Part shown: piece after piece, positions 12,238 to 23,441 of the stretch
Numbering within the stretch: position 1 is the first letter of the stretch
Layout of the letters: every line of letters starts with the position of its first letter
Source: Darksidea phi
Taxonomy: Eukaryota; Ascomycota; Dothideomycetes; Pleosporales; Lentitheciaceae
Direction: 5' to 3'
Assembly: GCA_030770425.1 (NCBI GenBank)
Contig: JASJFT010000012.1
Location: 62,001-126,000 of the forward strand
DNA length: 64,000 bases
The notes under the pieces: generated by a model
The model's database searches: none
Seen by the model: only the letters and a program-made list of their open reading frames with translations
What the model was told of the DNA's origin: nothing
Position numbers and translations under genes: made by a program

Positions 12238-13448
12238 TTAGAACAGACCTCCTTCCACAACACCCTGCTCATCTTCTCTCAGATGGCCACCACTTCTCTT
12301 TCTTGGCCACAACTTGCTGCTCACTCGCTTCCAGCTATCTCTTGTTGCGGTGGCCAAGCCAGTGTGTTCACCGCGGCTCGTCCTCGGGCTGGGTGTGCCA
12401 CTATTTGAGCCGTTCTCATAGTACGCTTGGTGGAAGTCGTTCATTGGGTAGTCGCTCATAGGGGGAGTGCCGGGAGGGGTCAGAGGATCGCTCAGCCCAG
12501 AGGGACTTGCGCTGCCAGAGTCATCAGTCAACGCATCACTACCACTACCATAGCCAGGAGGCACACGGGATGCTGGCGATGCTGATGACGTTGCGGGCTG
12601 GGAGTTGAAGCGGGAGTGCGAGAAGGGGCGAGCGTGCATGAAGCCAGAGGTGAGGGATGATGGTGCGGATGCGCGTTGGTTTGTAGGTTGGGTTGGCTGA
12701 CTGCGGGTGGTGTAGACGGTGCGCTCGTCATAGCTACGCGTGGATGACCGCGTCATGCTTGAATTGTAGCTATCGAGGCCGCTTGACGTTGGATACGCGC
12801 TTTGAGGAGCAGCGGAGTTGAGAAAGGATACCAAGACACTTTCCTCCATCAACTCGTAGATCTTGGACACTGCTTCGTCTAATGATGATGGGTGTGGCGG
12901 TACGTATGACTCAGTGAGGTTCAGAAGCGTGTCACGTACATCGGCAGGCAGGTTGACCTAATCTCGTTAGTTGATAATCCATCGAAAGAGACATGTTTGC
13001 TCACCTCCCGAGGGCCTGATTCGCGAATGTAGGCGTCGATCAACCGTTTCCAGAGCATGAATACATATGCACACTCATCTGAAAGAGGTGATATCTGAGC
13101 GCCAGGATGGCGATTGACCATCTTTGAGTAGTGTTTCCGGTATCTTGAAGCGTCCATGGTGAACTCCAGGTTCTCCAGGCAGTGGTTTTGAGACAAGAAT
13201 GCCATGAACGAGCTCAGCGTCCACGGCGGTGGTGCGGTGTCGGCGAGAATTTCCGAGAGATTCGGTCTTCGGCTGCATTGTGGGGTGATGCTTTTGGGTA
13301 TTGATACGGTCAGAGACCGTGGCTGCGGGGCGGAGTCCATGGTCGTCTTGACGTCTTCGTCTTCGACGATAGACATGGTGGGAGAGGAGGCTGTGGAGGA
13401 CGAAGATCGTATTGATGGGGAGGCACGCGTTTTTCGCGAGCTCACCAT
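12238..13448 (-). CDS. RGS-domain regulator of G-protein signalling (RgsB-like)
   Basis: RGS proteins speed GTP hydrolysis by G-alpha subunits and so damp receptor signalling. Exons on the minus strand are 13448-13005 and 12957-12238, giving 387 residues. The start is the ATG of MVSSRKTRASP; the frame stays open upstream but has no ATG. The RGS core spans about residues 63-200: RPNLSEILADTAPPPWTLSS, FMAFLSQNHCLENLEF, then DECAYVFMLWKRLIDAYI, and after the intron VNLPADVRDTLL. The C-terminal half is Ser/Pro/Thr-rich low complexity with a basic patch (DSWKRVSSKLWPRKR). The single intron (GTGAGC...TAG) interrupts the RGS domain. The match to the Aspergillus RgsB type is from memory; the RGS call itself is firmer. 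Confidence 0.85.
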
Positions 13449-16295
13449 GCTTCTTCGCAGTTGTTTGTACACCCGGCGGGCTGTGTATCTACTCTGGCTG
13501 TCGGGACCGTCGCAGGGGCAGAACTGTGGGCGGAATTGTTGAGCCAGCTTGACGGAGGTGGCACGAGGTTCGACAGAACCTAGTGGCAAGGCGATAGCGT
13601 GGACGGATATTATCGCCCTGATAGCAGTGGCATCGAGGGCTGGCGGGTACGGGGGAGGTCGTGGACTGCGGCTATGCGTACTCGGGGGCTCGCGCGAGGA
13701 AGCGCCGACGTTTGCTGGTCTGCAGCTTCTTCTCGAACGGCGACACGCAGCGTCCCGAGATTCGATGGAAGGACGCACGTCACCGTGGTACGTCTATATA
13801 GGCGGCGTCGGAAGCGTGCAGGCGGGCGCTGGTAGAGCGACTGGTGTGGTGCGGGTCTTGTGTAGCGGGAGTGGTATTATACGGCAGGCTGCAGGCGAGA
13901 GGCGCAGGCCCGGCTGTGACGGTGGTGGTAAGACAGGACTCAAAGGCAGGAGAGGCTGCAACAGGTGCGGCTCGGCGTGGTTTTGAGGAGCAGGATGAGC
14001 GGACTCAGTCAGTGGCCGGCGCGAGCCCGAGCTTTGACGATGGATGGGAATGGGTCTGGTCAGCAGAGCCGGGTCCCACAACGGAGTGTGTGTTCGTAGC
14101 GGTTGGCGATGGGTCGAAGAAGAATAGCGCCGATGTCAGAGCAACAGCGCAACGAAAGTCGCAGCAGGCGCGCCGGGGCCTGGGGGGGCAGGCGTCACTG
14201 TTAAAGCGGCAGGAGCAGCCCGCGGTGCCATTGGCCGCGCCTGCCCCCATCGAAGACGACGAAGACTTCTAGCGCGGCGCTAGCGGCCACCCCTGCTGAA
14301 ACGGTGCGAGAGAGAATGGAGCTTCTCGCCACCAGGCCCGTGCCGGCACCTGCACCACCGTCGCAGTGTCCATGTCCATGTCCATGCCCATCGCCATCGC
14401 CATCGCCATCGGCCTCCACCCTCACCCTCGCCGTCGCCCTCGCGTCGCCTACGACGGCTGCTAGCCCAGCGAGACGCGGCGGGCATGCTCGCAGTGCCGC
14501 TCGCCGCCAACAGTGGACGACATTTCCGGCTGCCGGACGCCCATGTCTCTCGTGTCGGGGCCGTAATCACAGCAATTACCATGCTCCTGCACGTTCCCCC
14601 GAACCCCCGGCACTATCTCGGATGCGCCTCTAAAATTACATACGTCGTACGCTCCGGCGCCGCCATCTGACTGTTCCTCCCTAACGGCGAGTGCACCACC
14701 ACCAGAGTCCGCAAGACAGACAGCGCATCCGCAATTCACTGTCTCTCCCAGTCGCTCGCAGTCTCGGTGCACCCCCTTAGTCGAGGGCGGCGGGGAGGGC
14801 GCACGCCGCAACCGGGCTCCTAGACACGTACGATCGCCTTCCCACCAAAGGCAGGCCGGTGCATGTGCGACGGGCCGGCAATGCCTTCTTTGTTCTCCCT
14901 CAGACGCTTGCACAACAAAGAAACCGTGTCCGGGCGATGATGCCATCGCTCGCTGCGGTGCAGCGTTGGGAAGCAATCGGCATGCGGCATCTGCAGAACC
15001 CCGCCAGACGGATGCCCTCTGCTGGCCTTGGCTGCCCTCATAGGCCGCCGCCGTCGCCCAACGATCCAGCCAGCGCCTCCCTGCCGCGAAGCTTGCCAAT
15101 TGCAGCGCCTTCCATGCTCCTTCCACGGCCCCCGCTCGCTCTGCGCCCCGTGCTGACGCCGGTCTTGGCACTCGCCCTACCGCTGGGGTCGTGACACGCG
15201 AGTCTTTTCCTCTGCCAAAGCTGGCCTGACGTCGGATGCAGTCAGCCGCTGAGACTCAAAGGGCACGGTAATTAGCCCACCGCGCTCAACACCACGACCG
15301 ACTGATCCACACGCGATGCCACCGGCGCCGCGCCATCCCGAACACGACTGTTGGGCGTGTCGCTTTTGGTCGGCCCGTCCATTACCACCTGCGACGCTCA
15401 GCTCGCACAATTACCACGCGCTGCTGTCGGGCGCTGGAAAGAGGCGACCCGCATCACAGTTGCTGACGTTTCACTAGCTAAGAGGTGAGCCCCCTGCTCC
15501 GCTTCCATGCACGGAAAATTCGAAATTTCTTCTAGAAGCCTGCCGCATTCGGATCAGGCGACACTGCGCTTACGGCGATCGTCTTAATCATCTCTTCATC
15601 AGATCTCTGCGCCATGGCGTAGTGTTTCGCCTCAGTCAGCGCCTGCCCTTCAGGATTGTCGTTGTGCCGTTGATGAGGCTCAACGAAAGCATCGTGATCT
15701 GCCGGGACTAAGCGCCGCCACGCTTTCACGAGCAGAAAAAACTATAGAAAATTCTGCGCTCAAAGGCCCGTTTGTGACCATCGGCTGGACAACATGATGC
15801 ATAAAGTGGAGTCCTCAACCTCATGCGCATATCGACGGGATTTTCCCGCCTCACCGCCTCGTGCGTTTACTCTTTAGCCGCATCAGATCTCAGTCCACCC
15901 TTGCCGCTCTACACGCGTCGCTCCGGGCATCACAGATAACTTGTCGGAAACGGGAGTTGAGGACGCAGTGATGCGTCGCCTGCTGTACCAACATGGCGAA
16001 ACTCTTCCGCCGGATCCTGCCTAACCCGTAACCAACACACCGGGAACAATGCTTGGCCACGTACGATAAGCACTGTGATCGACTCGACCTTGAGGCCATC
16101 GCCCCGAAAAACACGTCTTTTGCTTTTTTGGGGACCAGGCAGCCGTGCTTGCCCAGCCTCTAACGATATGACGATGGAGATCTGGACTCAGACAAGAGTT
16201 TGGCGATCCCATGGATACTTCCTGTTTGCACGCAGAAAAACGATGGCCATAGTGGGCACATTTTCTATTCGGCAGCGGAGTCACCAACCGCATGT
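13449..16295. other. GC-rich region upstream of the RGS gene, no supported gene
   Basis: Overlapping ORFs on both strands here are Ala/Arg/Gly-rich and motif-free, as expected of GC-rich non-coding DNA. A hexanucleotide repeat sits at 14369-14412. A short minus-strand reading near 15532-15729 looks mildly coding but has no ATG. Confidence 0.5.
14369..14412. repeat. Hexanucleotide tandem repeat (CCATGT / CCATCG)
   Basis: Three CCATGT-type units are followed by about four CCATCG-type units with no spacer, so one repeat type changes into the other by point differences. It lies about 0.9 kb upstream of the RGS start codon. Confidence 0.8.
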
Positions 16296-18407
16296 TTATA
16301 TTTTCTTCTTCCTTTTGACCTCTATCCGTTTACTAGCCCGTGTTTCTAAGGCGGCTATGTCAAGATCCCATCCAGCATTTCTCAGTTTTGTCTCGTACAT
16401 GTCAAAAACTTGCTGCGTCTTTTCCAGGGCGTATCTGAGCTCAGCCAGCCGGTCGCCTGATCGGTCATCCTGAGGCTTACAGTCCGCTCGCTCCCTTTGG
16501 GCGAACAACAATGCCTGCGTCCACGCCTTCAGCTGATCAATCGGAGTGCAACCTTGCTTTAGAATGATTACGGCTTCGGATTGAGCCTTCCAGAAAACGA
16601 ATGCCTCGTCTTCGTAAAGATGCATCAGGTCGGACAATTTGATGGCCTGCATGTCCAGTGATCCTGTCGGTCCGTGGCGCAGCCCAACAAGGCTAACCAG
16701 CGTTTGCATCGTCACGCCAATCTTGCAATGTCCGATGATGTTGTCATCGGCCCAGCGTAGTACTCCGTCTCGCTCGAAGACTCGCTCCTTCTTCGAGGCC
16801 TCCGTTGGAGAGAACACGCGACCAGACTGTAGGATATTGCTGAGTACTATGTTCGCCCGCTGGCGGTTGAGGCAGCGCATGCTAACGGACTTGACGGCAG
16901 CGTAGTTCGTTGCTAAATGAATCGATAGCAAAGCGATAAGTGTCGACCACGTTGCGATCGAAGTCGATATCCAGGAGACAATCACGCTACCAGCCTATAT
17001 TGCTTATGTGTCAGCCGAACCACTCACTCAACATCGGAGCAGACCGAGTAAACGATAAGCCCAGCATGGCCGCTATCGGACGTGGCAGTAACAGTCACTA
17101 GACAGTCTTTGAACAGAACTTACCAGCATCCCTAACAATGATATAACTGTTTCTTGGCTCGAGTCTTTCTGCAAATAAGATCAGCATAACGCTTATCGGG
17201 AATGTGCCACACGCGTAGGAATAAATGAAGCTACAGGTATTCATATGGACATGAATCACGCAAAAAACCCACCACTAAAATGGTCGCACCAACTTACAGC
17301 GTTCAATTCTCCCAGGTTCCCACGCTTCGCAAAGTGTGCCGATAAGCTCGCCTTTGCGCTACCAGCACACACGCCGCAGAGCGACCGAAGCACGCTCGAG
17401 AAAGACAATATCAAAACTCTCGCTGGCTTGGGGAAGGCAGGTGAAAGGCAATCTAGGATCATAGCGGTGTCGTTGAAGATGTCTGCGGCGAGCCGATACA
17501 TCTTGCACTCTGGTTCGAGCGACGTGCCCAATCTGTGTGCAAAAAGTATCGTCGCTATTCTGCCCATAGACTCTTGTAGCACCGAGAGCAGCAGTGCGGC
17601 GGTGGGCGATGCCGATGCGTCTCCAACGCCGACACCTGTTACACGTATCAGCTAGCATATCACAAAGCTATCCACCTTCCTCGCCTGTTGAGGGCGATCG
17701 GTCCTGCACGCGACACAGACAGATTGCCCATTCGATACATCGAACGAGTGTGATTAACACGATCATGCGGGATTAATCTATCCCAGAGGGTCGGTTCCAC
17801 GTCCGTGGTAACGACAACGCTACGACTTCATCGCAGTCTATATTGTAATGCGCATTTATGGGTAGATGAATCGATAGAAAGTACAGACATACCTTCGAGG
17901 ACAGCACGGGAGGAGAGCATACCGGCTACTGAAGAGGAAAAGGCTTGGAGTGAGTCCTGAGGAAAAGATATCAGTCGATTGGTGCCGAAGCTGGGTAGAG
18001 CGACGGGTGCTCACGTAGATCTGATACCTGTTGATCGCGTCAATTAGTGACCGGTCGATGGTATATGCTATGTCTTCGGTTGACACCCGAAACAGCTCCA
18101 CTGCCTCCCACGAAAGCCAAAGGATACACGCCGACATACTGAATGTAATCGTTTGTGACACTATGCGGATATCCCGCTGGCAGAAAAATATCCAGGAGCT
18201 GCTGTGCGTAGCTCTTGGTCTCTTTTGGCAACTATCACCCGTTAATTAGTGATGCTGCCCCACTGAAGTCTGATGTATCTCAGACCATGCACGTACGATC
18301 ACGTCGACTCGACTCTTCCCGTGCGCGCTTGCACTCTCCACGTATGTGGACGTAATATTCCCCGCTTCATCACGCTCGGTGAGCTCCAGTATTGGCAACG
18401 AAGTCAT
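16296..18407 (-). CDS. RUS1-family (DUF647) membrane protein
   Basis: RUS proteins are multi-pass membrane proteins known from plant UV-B and vitamin B6 phenotypes; their molecular function is unresolved. Seven exons on the minus strand: 18407-18297, 18231-18140, 18027-18015, 17956-17893, 17635-17298, 17168-17124 and 16994-16296. Total 1362 bases, 453 residues. Splicing restores the family text FLPAGYPHSVTNDYIQ-YQIY-DSLQAF, LEGVGVGDASASPTAALLL, then ADIFNDTAMILDCLSPAFP, LCGVCAGSAKASLSAHFAKR, DSSQETVISLLGML-AGS and a C-terminal soluble half. Exon 3 is only 13 bases (G TAT CAG ATC TAC) and carries YQIY of the conserved motif. Intron 4 is long (about 257 bases). Stops lie in every unspliced reading, so splicing is required. 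Confidence in the family is high. Confidence 0.88.
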
Positions 18408-19977
18408 GGTGATGATGCAGATGAATTGGACTTGCCAGATGGCGTCGCTGATTGATGTTGAGGTTTAGCGCAGACCCTTTACCCGATACAGGCTAGCACC
18501 GATCGAAGCAGTAGCTCTGAAACATCCCGATTTCAACCTTCATCACGTTCCGAAAGCAGCGACCAGGACACCTTTCGCTGCTTTAACTCATCCATACCTC
18601 TCTATCATGCAAAACATCAGTACCAATCTCATCATTATCACCCCATCTCCACCTTAGTCCCCAATATGCACTTCATCTATGTTCCCTCCGATACCGAAAG
18701 CACACCCACTCTGGGCACTTTACACTCCAATCTATCTGTAGACACACTACACACAGCCTTTTCCCCATTCAGATATTCCGCGCCGGCATTAGCGCATTGG
18801 ACGCACTGCTGCTTCCCGTCGTCGCATCATGCAGTGGCGGCTGCGCGCAATCTGACTGTGCTTGCTGCTGTGAAATATCCTGTACTACCTCTGCATACTG
18901 TATGGTAGTTTGAGATGGGAAATAGTTGCGAGGGGGCCGCCGGTTGCAGGTACTGTGTAGCGCGATCCCGCAATCGGCCCCCAACTCTTGAATAGCCTCG
19001 TGGAGTGAGACACGAGATGAGGTGAGACGGGCAGCGGGTAGCGGGCATGTAGTGGTTTGAGCTATGCGGGGTTCGCGTGCTGATGTGCTGAAATAGATGT
19101 TTTTGTGCAGCGCTTGTGAAGATCTTCGTAGGTATTTTTGTGTGGCGGGAATGCGTTCGGGTCGTGGAGTACCCGCTACTATTCACGTCTAGCTTAATCG
19201 ATGGACGATGTTGCAGGACATCGGGATAAGCAATAGCCACCGAATATAGCATACGGATATTGACAAGGGGGGAATGGGGTTCGAATTTCCATATCTTGCT
19301 CCGTCACGGTTACTCAGATACACTCATTCGAGAACACGAGCGCATGCGCCAGATCAGAATCCGGAAACTACCTCTGTAATTTGCCTTGTGTCATCGGACA
19401 GTTGCTGACGCACGAATAGCTTCATTCTAATGTATCTATTGCTTCAGACGGTACACCCTTCTACGTCCGAGCGGAAATTGGAAATAGCGATGTTTGCTTC
19501 ACATGTCGATCTGCTAAGCGCCCGCGCAACGGGTTACCAAAGCATTACGATTCAGCTAGCACTATCTGAGGGCGAGCAGACTGCGTATTCGTAAAAATCT
19601 ACAAGACCGACGACAGGTCCGCGCAGCTAACGATTTCGGTTTCGTCGTCGGAAATAGCAGCTTTCTCTCTGGGTTTCGTGGTCGTGCACGTGGAAATTGT
19701 TGTTCTGCTTTTCCGCAAGAAAGGGACTGCCCTGATGTAACCGACTTTCTCCATGTATCTGGCTTGCACGCAAGTACTTCCACGATCCGTCCCGTAGACT
19801 CGAACCCTGACGTCTAGTCCTTCCTCACTGTGTCATCTCCGTTATCGTCCTCATCGTCCTCGAACCCTTGTGATCTAGTAACTCCCGGTGATGGCGTGTC
19901 AAAGCTCATATTCCATATTTTACTGCAAAAGCTGCGCCTTCCCGGCTTTAAGCGAGCCGTCGTATTTGCATTGTGGG
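18408..19977. other. Intergenic, no supported gene
   Basis: Promoter side of the RUS gene and downstream flank of a candidate secreted protein. Short ORFs only, without motifs. An overlapping minus-strand frame at 19814-20110 stays open but conflicts with the model at 19978-20486. Confidence 0.5.
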
Positions 19978-20486
19978 TCAGTCCCTCCTCTCTATGTAGC
20001 ATCTCTTCTGGACTTGCATCGTCGACGCCGACATTGATCCAGGGATTGGTACGTTGACCGAATCGCAGGTGAGCTTGACCCACAATTGGTCGCCGTTCAG
20101 TCCTCTCCAAAATATGCCCTCTGTACGCAAGGTGTAATGGCCTCGAGAGAATTGGCTTTCTTGCAGCAACATTTGAAATCTACACGCTCTGTATAGTGCA
20201 ATTGCTCCATATGATACCTTGGACTAGAACGTCCAAGAACGTCATCGAAAGGACTGAAGAGAAATCAGTCAACCTACCTAAAAAGCTAGTATCCCATGGA
20301 AGACCACTATCCCCTGCAAGCGACATTATAACAGTCCAATTGCCATCATATTAGCTTCCGTTCCAAGATCTCTGTCAAAGCGCTCCGCCGAATAACATAC
20401 GTACGGTGGCATGACGGAATATATTTGAGTTGGGCTATAGCGACAGCTAATACCACAGCGACGATAGCAGCCCAAAGAAGCTTCAT
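19978..20486 (-). CDS. Candidate small secreted protein
   Basis: I do not recognise a family. Exons on the minus strand: 20486-20405, 20313-20218 and 20159-19978, giving 119 residues with matching phases. The start MKLLWAAIVAVVLAVAIA is a good signal-peptide-like hydrophobic segment. It is followed by QLKYIPSCHR-DSGLPWDTSF and, after the second intron, ESQFSRGHYTLRTEG...LWVKLTCDSVNVPIPG...KRCYIERRD. Three cysteines remain in the mature part. Intron 1 has a strong donor GTACGT and acceptor CAG. Intron 2 ends in AAG rather than CAG/TAG, an acceptor type seen also in the GUT2 gene of this window. Alternative splicing of the last intron gives other frames, so the C-terminus is uncertain. Confidence 0.4.
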
Positions 20487-20814
20487 GTGGAAGAAGATGT
20501 CTGCAACTCGATAGGTCCAGATCTAAGATCCGGAGGGCCGAAGGTTAGCAGCCGGCAAGACACCCGTGAGATTACGATTTAAGAAGTTTTTTCCTCAAGT
20601 AATACGTTCCAAGATCAAATGAATCTCTCTGTAGGTTTTGTTTCAGAGCTTCGTTGTCCTGGGCTATCTGGTAAAATGGGGAGGGGGTCAAGGGAAACTA
20701 TATTACAGAACTAAAGTTATCATAAATGTCCGAAAAAAAAATTCTCATACAGCAGAAAGCACAGCACAAGCGCACACACAGAAGATATGCATGCAGTAAT
20801 AGCAAAAAAATGTA

Positions 20815-20904
20815 CTCCCCCGCGTGGGCTCGAACCACGAACCTCCTGATCGCTCCACCAAAGGTGTAACAGTCAGACGCGCTAGCCAATTGCGCCACGG
20901 AGGA
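20815..20904 (-). tRNA. tRNA-Asn (anticodon GTT) with an intron
   Basis: Reading the minus strand, acceptor arm TCCTCCG (20904-20898) pairs with CGGGGGA with one G-T wobble. The D stem is GCGC/GCGC, the anticodon stem TCTGA/TCAGG and the T arm CGTGG-TTCGAGC-CCACG. The anticodon loop begins CTGTTA, giving GTT. A 16-base intron sits one nucleotide after the anticodon, the standard position of nuclear tRNA introns. Confidence 0.9.
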
Positions 20905-21453
20905 TGATCAACTCTGAAGTTGGTGCCACAATTTTAATGTGTTTTTTTGCTAGCTTAAGAAACTTATATACACATGTAATAGTTCCAATGCACGCTCAGG
21001 GGGGGATGACGGATTGTGGCGGAAAAATATTCCGGCCGGCTAAAATATTGCTTGTGGGTTTTGCATGGGACGGTGTCAGGGATGTGCGACTTAATTGGTG
21101 GTGGTAGCGAGATGTTTTAGACCTTAGGTACGGCGATAACGGATAGAGCCGTACTTTTCAGGACGGAAGCGAGGGGCTTTATAATGTAAGAGGATATGGA
21201 AGAGAAAAGGGTTAAAAGGCGTCTGAAATTTATCTGGATGCCCCTTGCGCGATCAGCGAGCACATTGGAGACGTAATGTCACTTCGGTCAACATACCGTC
21301 GATAGTGACTGCATAGCCGAGTGGCCATCCGCATGTAATATTGTTCACTGTTCCGCTAAACGTGTACTCGGGGATGGCACCTCTTATAACATTTTTACAG
21401 CAGGTGGGTGAATTATCTGAACTATTTTTGTTGCGCTAATTATAGCCGTAGGG

Positions 21454-21800
21454 TCATGCATCCGTATATGTAAAGACACCCTCCTGGAAATTGACTACTA
21501 CTATCTTCTCTAGATACGCACCTGCTACATCTTGGAAGGCCTGGTACACCTGGTCCTCATTAACATAATAGTCACGGTTCTCATTGATAGTGTAGTTGTG
21601 GCTAGCCTTTTCAAACCCATCGCGCCTGGATTTCAGGTCGTTCTCAATGAGGCGAGTCAAATTCTCTGGCGAAACGGACAGGCAGTCAAGCCTGAAGTTG
21701 TGTCCTGTGGCTTCTTGTATATGCAAAATGTAGGCGAACAGGGTCTCCATACCGCCGTAGTCCTCCAGATCCTTGTCGCGGCGGCCTCCAGATTACATGC
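21454..21800 (-). pseudogene. Degraded copy of a Dabb (stress-responsive A/B barrel) gene 3' end
   Basis: The last 45 or so codons (RDYYVNEDQVYQAFQDVAGA...FQEGVFTYTDA, stop at 21454) match the end of the intact Dabb gene at 36785-37390, and the DNA aligns at roughly 86% over about 125 bases. Most differences put T or A in this copy where the other has C or G. Upstream text (SGGRRDKDLEDYGG, then METLFAYILHIQEA) only vaguely resembles the Dabb core, and the membrane-anchored N-terminus is absent. It is a fragment or diverged relic; an exon of a divergent paralogue cannot be excluded. Confidence 0.6.
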
Positions 21801-22217
21801 GATCTGAGTTGATAGCCAGGTTGCTTGTACTTTTGCTGATAAAGGGGCCTCAGAAGAGTAGTGTATTGGAAAAGTTAAAGAAAATGCGAAGTGTAGGGAT
21901 ACGGAGATTGTTGTAACCCTTCATCCTCGCCAGAGTATTTGCATGAGTAATCACTATAAAAGATGATTGTAGTGCAACAGGCAATCGAGACGCGCTGATG
22001 GATCGTTCTCTACCTTGAGTGATCGCCTGGATGGTAGCTTGCTACGTCAAAACTCATACCCAGCCAACAGCAACGCGCATCATTCCCTCTAGACTCCACA
22101 GTAGATTGAAAATGCCTTCAAAAGACCGATAGAAGCGGGGTATGTAGTAGGCTATTTCAATGAAGCACCTGGACTCCCGTGCCATGGATGGGTTCATTGA
22201 GAGCCACAGGCCCAGCA

Positions 22218-22570
22218 AGCGCGCATGACGTCCTTCCCAGCTAAAAGGCCGCTAGGGAAGCGGAGAAAGTGGCTAGAGAGGAACAGCGGTCCGCGAGAAC
22301 CGAGGCCAAAAGACTTGTGAAGGACTTGAGGAGAAGAGAGAAGTGAAGAAAGCTGAAGAGGATGTGGTAAAAACTGCGAGAGCTAATGAGCAACGATTGA
22401 AGAAAGAAGCGCGAGATGCAGAGGCAGTGCGTAAGCGAGAATAGCGCAGTGGAAAGCCGACTGGAAGGATTGGGTCCAGCGGAATCGACAGCCTGATGCT
22501 GAGTTTGAGATATCAAAGGATGTTGATATGGAGGAGAATCATATGAACGTAAAAGCCACTAAGGAACTCG
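22218..22570 (+). pseudogene. Degenerate coiled-coil ORF, possibly a transposase tail
   Basis: Three successive plus-strand frames each read charged helix text: AAREAEKVAREEQRSARTEA, then EVKKAEEDVVKTARANEQRL...EAVRKRE, then AQWKADWKDWVQRNRQPDAE ending KATKELA. Joining them needs two frame changes. Fungal pogo/CENP-B type DDE transposases end in such Lys/Glu/Arg-rich coiled coils with a W-rich close, so a transposon relic is my inference. No DDE catalytic core or terminal repeats were found. A further frame without ATG (22582-22818) follows directly. Confidence 0.4.
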
Positions 22571-22913
22571 CTTGACTTGAAGTGGGCTTGAATGCTTGCC
22601 GTATTGTGACGTCAAAGGATCCTCTGCAACCTGCTACCTGCTGGCAAAGAGTATGCTCCTATGAAGATGTACCGTATTACAGATGTGGAGTGGTTCGCTT
22701 GCCGGAAGAAGGCATTGTGAATGGAGTTTCGCGAGACGATGAAGCCATTTTGCTCCGGGAAGGCGAAAGGCTACTCAAGAAGAGAATGGAAAAAGAAGAC
22801 ACCGAACAAATGGGGTAACTGAAGTGGATAGCGGTGCTTGATCTGCAACTGAAGGCAACACACGCCAAAACGCTTTTGAAGACATCTTATATTGAAAGGG
22901 ATTTCTAAATCTC

Positions 22914-23441
22914 TCACATGCCATCGGTAAGCATAGCCTCTACCATCTTAACATGTCTGTCGCCATTCGTCTCACTCCATTCAGTCTCATAATTAAGTCC
23001 ATACGGCCAAAAATGACCCCCGCCACAACTAATCTTCGCATTCGGCCCGTCAAAAGATCTCAGCAACGGCAACGCCGTCTTCCAGTCACCCGCCGCACAC
23101 TTCCGATCAAACGCCGCCGTTTGCCCTACCCCGAGCGTATGGCTGATTTCATGCATAGCCGTGCGCTCTGTCATATACGACCTGTTCGAACCGAATCGCA
23201 GATCGCCGTTGTAGGAAGCTTCGGCCGTAGGGACGCCGGGCGCGTAGTATACTCTGATTACTTTGTTGGCATCAGAGAATTTGCTGTACCGCGCGACGGC
23301 CTTTCTCATAGCGGCTTCAATTTTGGAGTAGGCGTCGCTTTGGTCGGCGGTAGGCGAGGATGCTTTTTGGAGCGTCCATGTTATGGCTGCTGTGGCAGTG
23401 GAGGCGTAGGCTGCCACGAGAAGGAGGGCGGTGAATTTCAT
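22914..23441 (-). CDS. Secreted HExxH zincin-like protein
   Basis: Single exon, 175 residues. Residues 1-18 (MKFTALLLVAAYASTATA) are a clear signal peptide. The mature part carries TAMHEISHTLGVGQTAAFD, a zincin HExxH motif with ligands H97 and H101 and catalytic-type E98. The metzincin third histidine is replaced by Gln (HExxHxxGxGQ). A later conserved-looking segment, CGGGHFWPYGLNYETEW, offers H143 as another possible ligand. Two cysteines (115 and 139) could form a disulfide. It is probably an extracellular metallopeptidase or a related non-peptidase fold. Neighbours on both sides are also predicted secreted or membrane proteins. Confidence 0.8.
   Translation of the reverse strand: MKFTALLLVAAYASTATAAITWTLQKASSPTADQSDAYSKIEAAMRKAVARYSKFSDANKVIRVYYAPGVPTAEASYNGDLRFGSNRSYMTERTAMHEISHTLGVGQTAAFDRKCAAGDWKTALPLLRSFDGPNAKISCGGGHFWPYGLNYETEWSETNGDRHVKMVEAMLTDGM

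Noticed and set aside
14461..15171. Long minus-strand ORF of 236 codons
   Set aside because: Ala/Arg/Gly-rich, no motif, overlaps equally open frames on the other strand; expected by chance in GC-rich DNA.
15532..15729. Mildly coding-like minus-strand reading
   Set aside because: No ATG and a stop immediately upstream; possible TAG acceptor but no partner exon found.
19265..19295. T-arm-like GGGGTTCGAATTTCC suggesting a tRNA
   Set aside because: No matching D arm, anticodon stem or acceptor stem around it on either strand.
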